A DNA stretch of 64,000 nt. Source: Strigamia acuminata. Its lineage: Eukaryota; Arthropoda; Chilopoda; Geophilomorpha; Linotaeniidae. Positions 11,801 through 22,944 of the stretch are shown in pieces. The stretch covers positions 3,912,001 to 3,976,000 of the forward strand of contig OX442324.1 in the NCBI GenBank assembly GCA_949358305.1. The letters run 5' to 3'. Position 1 is the first letter of the stretch; each line of letters begins with the position of its first letter. Under the pieces are notes generated by a model. It was given only the letters and a program-made list of their open reading frames with translations. It ran no database searches and was not told the origin of the DNA. The translations under genes were made by a program, and so were the position numbers.

Positions 11801-14800
11801 GCTTCAATTTTCATAATTCCGTGATCAAAATTCAACTTATTTGCCCACAAATTTGACATTCGGTATATTTCCTTGTGTCTACACGTTATTCATATTTTGT
11901 GTGGATTCAATTTTAAAGTCATAAAAGGTTAATTTCGTGGAGTTAGTTTCTGCAAATTAGTGCAAACAATTTAAACAAACACAGTTCATGAATGAAAAAT
12001 GAAAAATTTAACTCAGCCTACAGCTCTATTAAAAAAATTTATAAATTTAAATAAAAATCTTATTACACTTGACTCTGAAAATATTTAAAAGCAAAACTTT
12101 AGTGCAATTGCAAACACCGTAGCACTAACCCTTTAAGCAAACAACCAAAGGAGTATAACATGTGATTGTCAATAAACTATTTGCACAATCGTTTAGAGAA
12201 GTGTTTACAGTGTGAGAGGCAAGTATAATTGGATAAGCAGTGGATATCCATGCACAAACACACCATTTAAAACTGTTTAAAGTTGTACTTGTAATTTAGT
12301 ACGTCAATTTCTAAAAAAAAAAAAATTTAAAAAAAAAATTTAAAAAAAATTAAATTGTTCAAAAAAGAAAAGAACAGCAACTTTGATTCGTAGCTATTTT
12401 GACGCATGAATTGACAACAGCAAAAAGATGCAGTTTGATCTCAAACATCAAGATGCTTTGGATATACCTTGGATGTTGTTCCCAACACTTTAAGATAATT
12501 GATTTCAGAAAAAAGCACCTGGAATTGAACACTTCAAACATCTCAAATCATCTCCAAACTTGGCAGAATGTTCTTGACATGGTAAAGAACGTTTTACAAA
12601 AAGTTTGGACGCAATCTGACAAACTGGTTTTTGAACACTTCAAACTTTCCTTATCTGTTGTGTGCGAGAGTCTGATGCAACATGCACGCTGATGCCTTAA
12701 ATTCCAGGGTTTGAAAACAGTAGGTGCATTCAATAAGTCTAAAACGTATGCAAAACTCGTTTCGTGTTTGCACATGATGTCATTCCCATTCACATTGAAT
12801 AACATATTATTCAATGGGAATGACGTCACTTGCAAACACGAAACGAGTTTTGCATACGTTTTAGACTTATTGAATGCACCTACTAAAAATGTCTGCAAAC
12901 TTAAATTCAAACTCTTTTGCGTGCAGACATGTATATCGCTAACATAATGAAGCAAAATGAAAATTATACTAAGCAAATAAATGTTGCTAACGTTCAAAAA
13001 TATACTTAACAATATTTAATGCATTCCAAAAAGTATAGCATTTCGGCGCAATTGAGTATTATTACACATTAAATAACACATTAAATAATACAAAATGTAT
13101 TATTATCATTTGCAAACCAATACTATGCAAAAATGCATTACAAAAAGCATGTTAAGCATTAAATCACTCCAAACCTTTATTTACACCTAAATTCTGTGCA
13201 AACACATTTACAAAAGTTAAGCTCCAATTAGCAACTGTGAATATTTGGCGACTTATTTAACAATTGCTTATTCTTTTGTTTGGAATAATGAATTCTCATA
13301 AAGGGCTACAACACTATTCTCTTGCACGCAATATGCTATTTTTGGCTGTTATATTATACATGTGTGCAGAAAACGAAAAGAAAATGCAGTATAAATTTTA
13401 CATCAAGATTCTGCATCAGACTGTAGCATCACCACACAAGAAGTACTACTATAATTAAAAGTCCATGATTATCTAGTTATTAAATTTACAAACAAAGTTG
13501 TAATGAGACTTTAACCATTATTGCACACTCAGTTAAGGAAAAAGTGACTGAACCCTGATTCAGCAATAGGTTTTCCTAAATTGGCACCAGGGGCGAAGTT
13601 TCCTTTAATTTGACTTCTTCCTCTTTCTCTCTCATCTTCCTGTGACCATTTGTTTTTATACCTGGCAAATGGCTCTCCCCATATCTTAATATTTACAACC
13701 ATACCTACTAAACCTGCTTCCCAAGGCTACAGTAAGTGAATAACCCTTTCCAGACCTGCAGCAACTTTTAATCAGCACTTTCTAAAACTCTCATCCAAAT
13801 CCTACAAATCCCATTTACAATTTCCTGTCACACTCTAACAGATGGCCAGCATTAATTATTAAAATCTACCTTGTATTCCAAATACTGTCTTTGGGCAGCT
13901 TAGCGCCTAAATCGTATTACAAATCAACATTTCCCCTTCCATTTTCTTAAGTGTTAATTAAAATAATGTTACAAACAGGAGGGAGAGAGGGAAAAAAAAA
14001 TAATTAAAAAAAATTTCACAAAAAAAGCGAAAAGAAACAAAAGCCAACTCATTTTATGTTTATTGGCGCAATGATTCAGAGGGTTAATCGTCTGCCTCGC
14101 TCAGCCCAATCCCAGTGTTCCACTCCATAAAATTGCACCCACCCACCCACTCACTGCCTGCCCTCCTCTGTACAGCCCCCGTTCTTTGAGTCTATTTGCA
14201 TCACTCATAAAAAGAAAGAGAGGCGTTTTCAGGTGTAGGCTCGTACATTTTCATTTGTAAAATGCACTGTGCACTGATTTGCCATCACGACATGTCCCCT
14301 CCAATGCTCATTTGTCCTCATGTGATCACGTGAGCGTGAAATGGAGCACCCTTTTCTTCAAACTGCTTCATGCAAAATGGCATCTTTACTACTACAAAGA
14401 TGATAAAGAGCAGGAAAAATCATCATTTTTAATCTGGCTTGCATCAACGAGAAGGAAAAAGAAATTGCTGGAGCCTAGTGTCAAACATTGAAAATGCTGC
14501 GCAAACTTTGCACGTTGCATTAAGCTTACTAATAACAGTGAGTGTCGACATTTTTATTTCTCTCTTTACCGTGTCGTCAACATCTGTCTTTCAACGCCTT
14601 TTTCCATTTTCAAAACAAACAACCGAAAATAAAAGTGACAAATAATAATTCATACTAAACAAATTCACACAAAATCGAAGTTGATTACAAATAATTAACA
14701 CAGCACGAGAATTACCACTACCTTCAATGTCCCCAAGCTAGCGCAAATATGAACAGGCTAAAACATGAAATCTGTGATAATTTATAAGCAAACAAACCAA

Positions 14801-15342
14801 TAGACCATTGCAAAATTATGGCATAATGCAGTTTGGCTCCCCCACAATCAGAAAACTACAAATTAACAATGTTATAACGTTATTTAGCAATAATTTTTCT
14901 CATAGAGGGGGGCAACCGTTGTTATGATCACATGATCGTATCACCTGACCTCATCTTTCCAAAGGTCTATTGTCATAAAAATTGTACAGCATGTGTAAAA
15001 ACATTTACCGTATATAGAATTTATACTTTTGTAACACACTACATAAACACAATAATTTATTTATTTATAAATTTTAAGTTTTCTGGTTAGTCATAAAATA
15101 AAAATACCAATTAATAAATTAATTAATTAATTATCACATAATCAAACATGCACACCTATCATGTAATCGCAAAATACACACCACCTTATCTATCAAACTC
15201 ATCGTGTGCACCCCAAAAATAACGTGCAATTTTATTAATTCTAGGTGCTGCCTGCTATGGAATGGAATACTTCCCATACATCGTGAGTGGTAATGAGATT
15301 TCCGACGAGCAAATTATTGTTCACACAAAATGCCTTCCTTAA
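2807..15342 (+). CDS. AGA: N(4)-(beta-N-acetylglucosaminyl)-L-asparaginase (aspartylglucosaminidase), last five exons
   Basis: This lysosomal N-terminal-nucleophile hydrolase cleaves the bond between asparagine and N-acetylglucosamine during glycoprotein breakdown. Coding exons are 2807-2919, 6125-6333, 6396-6503, 7184-7317 and 15245-15342. All have GT-AG junctions and compatible phases, and together give 219 residues to the TAA. The first exon carries STNAS and NCQPNYW. The second has [13 protein letters not shown], where precursor cleavage before Thr frees the nucleophile, and AAGTSTNG. The third has [13 protein letters not shown], the substrate-binding Arg and Asp, then [10 protein letters not shown]. 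The fourth has [14 protein letters not shown]. The last has [10 protein letters not shown] and a terminal Cys. All key residues known in the family are present. About 125 N-terminal residues, with the signal peptide, lie upstream of the window beyond the antisense retrotransposon. Intron sizes are 3.2 kb, 62 bases, 0.7 kb and 7.9 kb. Confidence 0.93.
3733..3765. repeat. (TTTA)n microsatellite
   Basis: About eight tandem TTTA units in the AGA intron, 40 bases before the left end of the neighbouring inverted-repeat element. Confidence 0.9.
3806..4334. mobile_element. Non-autonomous pogo/Tigger-like element (529 bp), TA-flanked
   Basis: The left end CAGTAGAACCTCGATTATCC and the inverted right end (CAGTAGAATCTCGATTGTC) match at 17 of the first 19 bases. 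TA flanks both ends (3804-3805 and 4335-4336). These are ends of the pogo type in the IS630-Tc1-mariner superfamily. No transposase is present. The interior is an A-rich tandem array (3975-4142). Confidence 0.8.
3975..4142. repeat. 20-21-bp tandem array inside the pogo-like element
   Basis: About eight units of AAAAAACATTAAAAACTGTC, with single-A length variation, inside the element at 3806-4334. Related looser repeats continue to about 4265. Confidence 0.85.
6947..6994. repeat. Short perfect hairpin
   Basis: Inverted arms AAGTCGTGTT...AAGTGTTT and AAACACTT...AACACGACTT are separated by a few bases. They lie in the 680-base AGA intron (6504-7183), which is otherwise AT-rich with no gene signal. 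Likely part of a decayed inverted-repeat element. Confidence 0.6.
8671..8929. mobile_element. TA-flanked MITE, family A, copy 1
   Basis: The left end (TA)CTGTATTTTATCGATTAAG and the inverted right end (TA)CCGTATTTTACCGATTAAG are nearly identical, with a GAGCCGCGGCTCTTATTC palindrome just inside. Further copies are at 20876-21150 and 35542-35682, with a fragment at 25971-26018. No coding capacity. Confidence 0.85.
10281..10457. mobile_element. pogo-like MITE (177 bp), TA-flanked
   Basis: The ends CAGTCGAACCTCGTTATAAC and, inverted, CAGTCGAGCCTCGTTATAAC match over about 28 bases. TA dinucleotides flank them at 10279-10280 and 10458-10459. The interior has further TTATAACGA-type inverted repeats. 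Confidence 0.85.
12719..12884. mobile_element. Near-perfect hairpin (fold-back) element, 166 bp
   Basis: Two arms of about 80 bases form a nearly complete palindrome. The first 53 bases of each arm (starting AGTAGGTGCATTCAATAAG) are identical when inverted, and only a few bases remain as a loop near 12800. The open frames crossing it on both strands are a by-product of the palindrome. Confidence 0.85.
13070..13160 (-). repeat. Dispersed AT-rich repeat related to 51340-51410
   Basis: The reverse complement shares blocks TGTAATGCATTTT, TATTGGTTTGCAAAT and TACATTTTGTA, in order, with the stretch at about 51340-51410. Both lie among repeated AAATGCATTT motifs. Confidence 0.5.
14797..14979. repeat. 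Weak inverted-repeat element
   Basis: AATAGACCATTGCAAAA at the left matches the inverted right end AATAGACCTTTGGAAA, spaced about 180 bases. Possibly a decayed MITE; boundaries uncertain. Confidence 0.35.
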
Positions 15343-15406
15343 ATTACTTTTTTTTATCCAATATGAACATAATGCACATTTCCTTACAAAATAACGAAAA
15401 AATAAT

Positions 15407-15412
15407 AATAAA
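15407..15412 (+). terminator. Probable AGA polyadenylation signal
   Basis: AATAAA 65 bases after the AGA stop codon, followed by a T run. Confidence 0.6.
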
Positions 15413-16626
15413 TTTTTTTTTAATGTCTTCTTTTATCTTCCTTGTTCAAATAAACCAAGAAAGAATGCAAATACAATCTACAGTCGGTTTGTAATAAGTA
15501 AACAAACAGTTGCACATGCATGCATTACGTGTACACCATAAATTAAGAGCAAATAACATGCACCAAACATTCATCAAACCCCGACTGCATCCGCACTAAC
15601 AATGCGACGCAATTGCAACAAAATTGCACATCCTCGACAACACTCCTGGATATTTGTTTCCTCGACATGAATCATGGGGTAGAGCTGACATATATTACAA
15701 AATATACAACAATTCACAAACAACAGATGTCATACTACTTAATATGCGCATAACTTAGCACTTTATCTTATTTTAAGAAATTAACTCTCCATAGGAAAAT
15801 GCGAAACTTTCAACTTTTTCCCCCCTTGATAACTTTAATCGCGACTAAAACAGAGGGAGGACACACGCCTTTCGCAATAGCTGTGTGGGAAAGTGTCCAC
15901 CTGCTAACAGGTGAAGGGAGTAATTGCTGTTTATCTGCACTGCCACACGTTTCCAGTGGGAGCTCTCTGTAATTCCTCAAGTGAAACACACTCCTAAAGT
16001 GGTAACTATGGTAACAACCATTTCTCAGCAACCCCCTCACTAATTTTTTTCCTTATACATATCTAAAAGGAGAAAAAAAAGAAAAAAAATCGAATGTCAA
16101 CGGGTAATTTCTTGTTCCCTACAGTCACTAGACGTTTTTCCAATAGCACAATATTCAAATGAGACTTAACTACATTCCCATTGCAACTCCTAATTAAGTT
16201 CTCCACTGTCAATCGTTAGTAAAAACAAAATTCGATTATTACTAAATCCTAAATTTCTAAAATAAAAATAAAATAAAAAATATATAAATATATATAAAAT
16301 TAAAAATACACATCAGTTTTGCTCTGAAAGAAACCAGGTGATCGATAGGTGCCATTGCGCAGACTGATATCAAACTGGCTAATGAGGCAAGTACGGAAAG
16401 GCCAAGTGGTTCCCTTGACAATAGTCTTTATCCTGCTGTATATAAACCTGCAGAAATAATGACCAAGACTCAAGTCACTAAAAGCGAAGTTGAAAGGTCG
16501 CCATCTACTGCATTCACTGGAAATACTCAACTTCCAATCACGTGACGCCCAGTTAACCAAATATTCAATTGAATAGTAGGCGCATTCATGAAGCAATTTA
16601 GACTAAACAGCATCTTAAACAACATA

Positions 16627-16828
16627 CAGTAGAATGCCGATTATCCGAACACCGGTTATCCGAACAGCAATAATCGATTTTTTTTATCGATTTTTTAATC
16701 AACTTTTAACCCTTTTTTATCCATTTTTTGTTTTTATATACAACACAGGATGTACATAAACCTAATGTCTGATTGTGTCAACAATTCATCTATGTCCTCA
16801 AGTAGTTTAGATAATCGGCTTTCTACCG
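16627..16828. mobile_element. pogo-like MITE (202 bp), TA-flanked
   Basis: The left end CAGTAGAATGCCGATTATC matches the inverted right end CGGTAGAAAGCCGATTATC, with TA on both sides (16625-16626, 16829-16830). The ATTATCCGAACACCGG motif recalls the element at 3806-4334. No coding capacity. Confidence 0.8.
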
Positions 16829-16933
16829 TATTTAAACTGCTTTTAAAACTGCTTTTCTCGTTCTAACTTCAAAAATGACAGCCGATTTAGTCTTTAAACA
16901 ACAAAACATGTTTACCTGCAAGTTAAACTTGAC

Positions 16934-17202
16934 TACCGTACCGCCCGTTTAATAACCCGGGCGTTTAATTCTGTTTTTGACCCGCCAAGTCCGGCACCAG
17001 TTTAAAACCCGGCGCTTATTCGGGCCCGGCGCATACGCGAAAAAATGGTGATTTTACCGTTAAAATCACAGATTTTTTGCAAAAAGTCGGTGATTTTACC
17101 GAACCCGGCGCTTATTCAAGGCCGGCGTCAATTTCCGAAATCGGCGCTTAAACGGGGCCGGCGATTAAATAAATCCCGGCTATTAAACGGGGCGGTACGG
17201 TA
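16934..17202. mobile_element. GC-rich fold-back element with TACCGTACC ends
   Basis: Starts TACCGTACCGCCCGTTTAAT and ends with its near-complement (ATTAAACGGGGCGGTACGGTA). CCCGG/CCGGG and GGTGATTTTACCG repeats inside form several nested inverted repeats. A related design with different ends occurs at 61557-61871. Confidence 0.75.
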
Positions 17203-17236
17203 GTGATTTTTTTAAAATTGAACATTTCTTGAACTA

Positions 17237-17531
17237 CATTAACTCCTCAACTTGCAAACAAGTACGATGCCGAGAATTTGTTCGCAAGTCGAATTGTTCC
17301 TAAGTCCAGCAAAAATGTACAATGTGGAAAAATTGTTCACCCTAATTAAAGAAAACATTTTTCATCGTACTTATTTAATTTTCTAAATCATAAATTAAAT
17401 AACATTTAACAATAATAAGAGCATGGGTTTCGCACTCAGCCGAGTGTCACATACGTAAACAAAGCCACAAATTTAAAGTTCGTATCTCTGAAAGTTCGTA
17501 ACTCGGGTGTTCGTAAGTTAAGGAATTACTG
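17237..17531. mobile_element. Decayed pogo-like MITE
   Basis: The right end, read inverted, begins CAGTAATTCCTTAACTTACG and is similar to the left end CATTAACTCCTCAACTTGC. TA is present on both sides. Internal TTCGTAA/CGAAC motifs are typical of such ends. More diverged than its neighbours. Confidence 0.55.
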
Positions 17532-18317
17532 TATATTTTAAGTGCAATTTAATTCCACAAACTTAAACATCCGAAAGAATTGATGTGGAAAAAAAGGCTA
17601 TATCATTTTTACAGTAACGTCTAACCTCAAAACCTTATTTCCACCCATCTATTTTATTAGATTCTTGTTTTAATTTTGAAATACCAAACAAAATCAAATT
17701 TAGCCAACTTCGCTTATTAATTTGGCTGGAGGCAAGCAGTGAATAAAAGAATTTAAATTTCAGTCGATTTTTATCACAGAAAATTTCATTTTTCAATTTC
17801 TACATTCCAATTCCACTCTTGATAATTACAGAAAACATCAAAACTCACTCCAGGGAAATTACACAATATATACCCTGACATCCACAACTTACAAACCATT
17901 AATCCAAAACAAAATGTTTAACCCAAACTTAGTTATCAATTTCAATTCTCCATTTTTTCCTCCTCTTCAAATCACCTCCACCTCAAATCTCAAAATTACT
18001 CTACCCACTTCCCCTTTAAAAAAAAAAATCTCAACACATTTCAAATTTATACACGAAAAAAAAAAAGAAAAAAAAAAGAAAAAAAAAATACCCACATATT
18101 TCTACCCCACTACCAATTTTTTTAAAAACACTTTTTTTCATAAATCCTCCCCAACATTTTCTCTCACAAAAACCACTACACCAAGACACTTGCACTTCAT
18201 CCTCAACCTCAAATTTTTCTCAAACTTTTCAAACCAATTGCTCACTCAACTGGATATGATTGATACCACGTGACATCCAAGACCCTTATGCCTCCACTTC
18301 CCAACATATTCCCCCAC

Positions 18318-18355
<38 letters not shown>

Positions 18356-20024
18356 CTCTCATTCTTTCTTTCGCAAAAGGCAATCGCAAGTATTGGACCC
18401 TTTAAAATACTTTTTTCCCAGCCCTATTTGTTCATGCATTGCACGCGAGAGAGAGAGGTGGAGCCGCCATCTCGCGGTCGTGTGGCTCTTCCACCCACCC
18501 ACCCTCCATCCTCAAGTCTCAAATTGACGAGATTAGAAGCAAACGGAGGGAACGGCATAAATTCCTATTAATTTGAACGCAGTCCATGTACCAAATTCCT
18601 ACAATGATTTTCAATCGAGATGCCGTCACATGACCGAGCCCGCCAATCGCGTGTGAGCAGCTGAGCTCCGTGCACTTTTGCCAATATGTGCACCAGGGGA
18701 GAAATAAAGTTAACACGAACAGATGGATTCCTTGTGAAACGACCGACTTTAAATTCTTCTCCAACCCTTTTCTACAAATTAATTGTCTACTTAAGAAAGC
18801 AAAGCACAACGACTCATTGTTTATATCCGGGCAATTGAGGATAAAATACAATTGATGAATATCTAAAAAACGTGCGAAACTCTTAAACCCTCGACAAACA
18901 AAACAAAAAGTCAAAAACCCCAAAACCCGTCCAAACAAAAAATATGAAAACAAACGAAAAATAATTACCTGATACGGAAATAGGATCCTCCGCCCCAGAA
19001 TGACATGGGTGGAGTATCGATTGCGCACACTTCACCTGCCCCAGTATTCAAACAGTGATAGGCGGGTATAAATTTTTAATTGTTTTTTGAATGGTGTCCA
19101 AACTGAATGACTGCAATGCCAATTTGTAAACATCAACTTTTATGGGTATCATTATCGAAAATGGGTCCCATTTCTATTTTCTTTATTAGCTAACTTAATC
19201 ATTAGTTCTTTTTTTTCTCTTCTTTTTAAAATACAATAATTATTAATTAACTAATTGCGAAAAATGTTTTCCCTCACTACAAATTCCAAAGAAAAATCAA
19301 GATAATGCCACTTGATATTGAAGAATTTACATCCATTCAAAAACAATTATATTTATTAGATTATAAATATTGCACCGAAATGGGTTGGTGCCAAGAAATT
19401 AGAATGCCTCATGCCAGGTCAAATAAGAGGAAGTAATTTTTTTCTTTCTAATATTAATTTTTTTTAATACAAAGTGCATTTGCAACCAATTAATCCTTTG
19501 GCTCAGGTAAAATGTACGACATGAACGAAGAATAAATCCAACTGTCTTTTTTCACACATTCTCGCGACTGCCTCGTTTATTATCATCTCACTATATACGC
19601 AAGGTAAATGTAATAACAGTCATTCATTGTTTCACAATACGATTCCCGTAAAGACTGAAACTCAAGACCCGTAGGCCTATATACAGGGGGCAAATGAAGG
19701 GTTTGCAAGAAAGAAACGTGCAAGCAACTGATTTCTTCCGAACCACACATTTGCATTTCTATATCAGCCGGTTTGCAAAATAAATTGCATCGCAGAACCA
19801 AATGAAACTACGAACCAAAAGAAAAATATCCCAGTCAAATTTAAATATTTTAAATAAATAAATAAATAAATCAATAAATAAATAAATAAATCAAGACTGA
19901 TTAAGCTTGCAGTAAAAGCACTAATAAACCCATTCAACGCAGTATCCATTACAACGCGGGTCTAAATGGACCTAAACAACTGAATTCTACATGTTTATTT
20001 AACCAAAATCAATGAATTTAATAT

Positions 20025-20203
20025 CTAAATTGAACAAAACGACTAAAATAAATGTCTAAATTGAACAAAACGACTAAAATAAATGTCTAAATTGAACAAA
20101 ACGACTAAAATAAATGTCCAAATTGAACAAAACGACTAAAATAAATGTCTAAATTGAACAAAACGACTAAAATAAACGTCTAAATTGAACAGAAACACTA
20201 AAA
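20025..20203. repeat. 31-bp minisatellite, six copies (locus 1)
   Basis: The unit begins CTAAATTGAACAAAACGACT and ends AAATAAATGT, repeated at 20025, 20056, 20087, 20118, 20149 and 20180 (last copy degenerate). The same unit and the same right flank (AATAGAAC...CCGCGTTCT...TAGAGCATTT) occur at 38143-38295, so the array belongs to a mobile repeat. Confidence 0.9.
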
Positions 20204-20639
20204 AAAAAATTGCGAGTGCAATCTAGATTTTGTCAATAGAACCTCCGCGTTCTATTAGAGCATTTACTAGTACATACATTCATTAACACAATTTTCACTA
20301 ATACAATTTTTTTCATCATTTCTTTTCGCCTGTCTCAGTAGAAACCCAGAAATAAAAAAGTCAAGGTGGGGCGAAACGGGATATACGTGTGTCATCCTTT
20401 GACAGAATAATTAGAAGTCACCAAACCGCTCAAGGGCGGAAGTGAGGTGAGCTGACTCAACACTCCCTTCATCTCCCACCCAATAAACCTGAAATAAAAA
20501 AATAAAATAAAAAAAACCAAAAACCATAGGATTCAACCATCATGTGTCAAATTATTGAGAACTTCCTTTCACCTCAAAAAAATTATAAACGAAGACAACA
20601 CAACATGACAATCTCATCAAAAATATATTTTTCTTTAAA

Positions 20640-20683
20640 TATTATATATATACAGTAGTATATATATATATTATATACAGTAG

Positions 20684-20719
<36 letters not shown>

Positions 20720-20720
20720 T
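20640..20720. repeat. TA-rich microsatellite with CAGTAGTATATA interruptions
   Basis: Tandem TA dinucleotides with two TACAGTAGTATATA blocks, directly before the element at 20751. Confidence 0.85.
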
Positions 20721-20750
20721 ATACCAAGGTGTCTCAAAAAATGAAATATA

Positions 20751-20875
20751 TATTAATTGTTAGTTGTGGACAGTATTGGACCGGTAGACAATACTTCTGT
20801 GGATTTCTTCAGTGGTACCAGTATCGGCACTTTATTTCCAGTAGCGGCCACACTGCCCACAACTAACGATTAATA
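20751..20875. mobile_element. Inverted-repeat element abutting a family A MITE
   Basis: The left end TATTAATTGTTAGTTGTGG and the inverted right end TATTAATCGTTAGTTGTGG match, at 125-bp spacing. It touches the family A element that begins at 20876, which suggests insertion at its terminal TA. Confidence 0.65.
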
Positions 20876-21150
20876 TATCGTATTTTACCGATTAAGAGTC
20901 GCCCGCGAATTGTAGCCGCCCTCGAATAGTAGCAGCAGCTGAGACACCAAGAATACCGTATTTTGCAAACGTACGGTATTGTTTCCGTATTTAACCTCAC
21001 GAACGATGAACGTGCACTTCGTTCTTGACGTTCAGACTTGGTTTGTTACATTAAACAAATGTAACAAACGAAAAACCGAAATTGTAATTGCTGACAAAAA
21101 TGGCAGCTTTCAATAAGAGCCGCGGCTCTTAATCAATAAAATACGATCTA
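20876..21150. mobile_element. TA-flanked MITE, family A, copy 2 (inverted)
   Basis: Opposite in orientation to the copy at 8671. It begins TATCGTATTTTACCGATTAAG and contains the shared GAGACACCAAGAATACCGT, GACAAAAATGGCAG and GAGCCGCGGCTCTTAATC blocks. The right end is slightly rearranged. Confidence 0.8.
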
Positions 21151-21365
21151 TTTAATTTAAATTTTAAATCAAAATGTGTATAAATTTTTTTGAGATACCC
21201 TAAACAAAAAAACAAAAACAAAAACACTTTAAAATAGTACAAATCACAATCAATAAGCCTAAGCACCGCTCCATTTTTCTTGGCAAATTCCACTTTAATT
21301 TTGGCGCGCCCACAGAGAGCCCTCGCCCCATCATTTGTATGAGACGTTGGCCCACATGATTGATT

Positions 21366-21474
21366 ATGGCGGAGGTTGGTTGTCATGAGAACGAGGGAGC
21401 CTTTAAAGCAAAGAACTGCTCGACTCCTCCTCGAGGATACCTGGCCCAAATAGAAATCGAACGCTTGTCACCTG
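21366..21474 (+). other. Candidate first coding exon, unproven
   Basis: ATG in a GC-richer setting (TTATGGCGG) opens 36 hydrophilic codons that end at a strong donor (CCTG|GTAAGC). A pyrimidine-rich acceptor 44 bases later (TTGATCCAG, ending 21518) keeps the frame open to a stop at 21666. The phase does not fit the first GRXCR-type exon, so if real it belongs to another transcript or to an upstream reading frame. No family recognised. Confidence 0.25.
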
Positions 21475-22162
21475 GTAAGCATCGAAGAAACTAATATCGC
21501 TCTTTCTGCTTGATCCAGGATATTATTCAAAACGCCAATGGGACACCTCCAGGAAATCATCTGATTCACCCAACCTCTTGCACTCGTACCCCCGCCCATT
21601 CCCCCTCACTTTTTTCTCCTTTTTTGGATACTTTTTTTCTGTTTTTGAACCCACAAAAAACACTTGAGGCAAAGTTTTCAATAAGAAATTGAAAAAAAAA
21701 ATGGGAAAATCGATTTAAGGTTCATAAGAAAGAAAAAGACTAAACTAAATAAATAAATACAAAAAATACAAAAATAAATAAACAAACAAACAAAATGGAA
21801 ATAAATAGATAAAATAAAATAAAAAAAAACATCATAAATAATTACAAATGTTTTTCCAAAGGTCATTGTATATCACATTTTTAATTTAATTGATTTTTCA
21901 TACCTGGTTGACCACCTTTTGAATTAATTACACTAGAAAAGAGGTCACGGTTTTTATTGTCAACCGGAAACGGATCAATAGAACAATTTTTTTTCACCCC
22001 CAATTTTTTATTTATTTATTTTTTAAAAAATTTCACCATTTAACCTTGGCCTTAATCATTCAAATATCAATGCAGACAACAACAAAAAACCAACAAACCA
22101 ATTAACTAATTATCATTTTAAATTATGAGAACAAATTCATTCATTGTTCCAAACATTTTCCT

Positions 22163-22192
22163 CCCCCCCCCCCCCCCCAAAAAAAAAAAAAT
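22163..22192. repeat. Poly-C followed by poly-A run
   Basis: About 16 consecutive C bases followed by about 13 A bases, intergenic. Confidence 0.9.
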
Positions 22193-22944
22193 GACAGGTA
22201 AAACATAAAATTGATCTCCAATGAGAGCGATCCCACCAGCTGTTCAGACGCCATTTTCCTTCCCCCATTTTTCAATACAACCATTTTCATTACAAATTAC
22301 GCTGCAGCGCCAGAACAAAGTTGAAAATAATTTTTTCCCCGAATACAAATCATCCAGATTTTCTAATTTCAACCACCCACTTCCTAACATCAACGCAATC
22401 ACGACATATTGCATCGCATTTACCCTTTCTGCACCTCGCGCCAATAATTTCCACTCGCAAACACGTGCAAACGTCCACGGCTACACCAAATAAATAAACA
22501 AACAGCAAAATGTAGCATACCTTGTCTGGTCCGTTGCCCTTTCCCACACTACATCCATAAATTGACCGGTCTTCATCACTAGACAAGAAAAAAACAAACA
22601 AGCAATTACCAATACGTATCAAACCACGAAAACTATGTCAAACGAGCGAAACTAGGCCTACAACACAATGTCAATTTTTTTCGCCTCCTCATTACTTCAT
22701 CTTTAATTATCTTTAATCAGACAATTTCGTAAAAATCTTCCACGTGTCCCCCAAACCTTATCTGCCTCTCTCCTTCAGCACCTTGACCACACATCAACCT
22801 CCAACTGCGAGTCACCCAAGCGTCCCAAACCTCCACAGAATGACACCGCAATCGAGAGAAGCGAAATCTTGCTGCTTCTAAACGCGTCACGTGAGTTGCA
22901 ACTAACGAGTCCCAAGTACGTTATCCACTTGACTGATATCTCAG

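Larger units (their letters stand above)
7318..15244 (+). other. AGA last intron, 7.9 kb
   Basis: Begins GTAAGG and ends TTCTAG. It contains three clear inverted-repeat elements (8671-8929, 10281-10457, 12719-12884), a dispersed repeat near 13070-13160, a weaker inverted-repeat pair (14797-14979), and a local duplication of a GAGCTAGCTTAACA motif near 8290-8350. Two orphan open frames (9575-9892 plus; 10938-11609 minus) are discussed under findings. The remainder is AT-rich without recognisable features. Confidence 0.6.
15343..22944. other. Intergenic region between AGA and the GRXCR-type gene
   Basis: No confirmed gene. It contains four TA-flanked inverted-repeat elements at 16627-17531 and 20876-21150, an inverted-repeat pair at 20751-20875, a 31-bp minisatellite, a TA microsatellite, long A runs (18053-18088, 18320-18350), a C/A run at 22163-22192 and homopurine stretches. 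GC-richer patches at 18430-19035, 21290-21480 and 22740-22940 carry exon-like open stretches, treated as candidates only. Confidence 0.5.

Noticed and set aside
12548-13012. 154-codon minus-strand frame
   Set aside because: It runs through the palindrome at 12719-12884, and a mirrored frame exists on the other strand. Product is Leu/Ser/Cys-rich without family features.
17914-18273. 119-codon plus-strand frame
   Set aside because: Low-complexity Lys, Phe, Thr and Pro content caused by A and T runs; no splice or start context.
18519-19028. 169-codon minus-strand frame
   Set aside because: It reads through a good splice donor in a different frame from the exon-like stretch at 18969-19035. Composition looks random.
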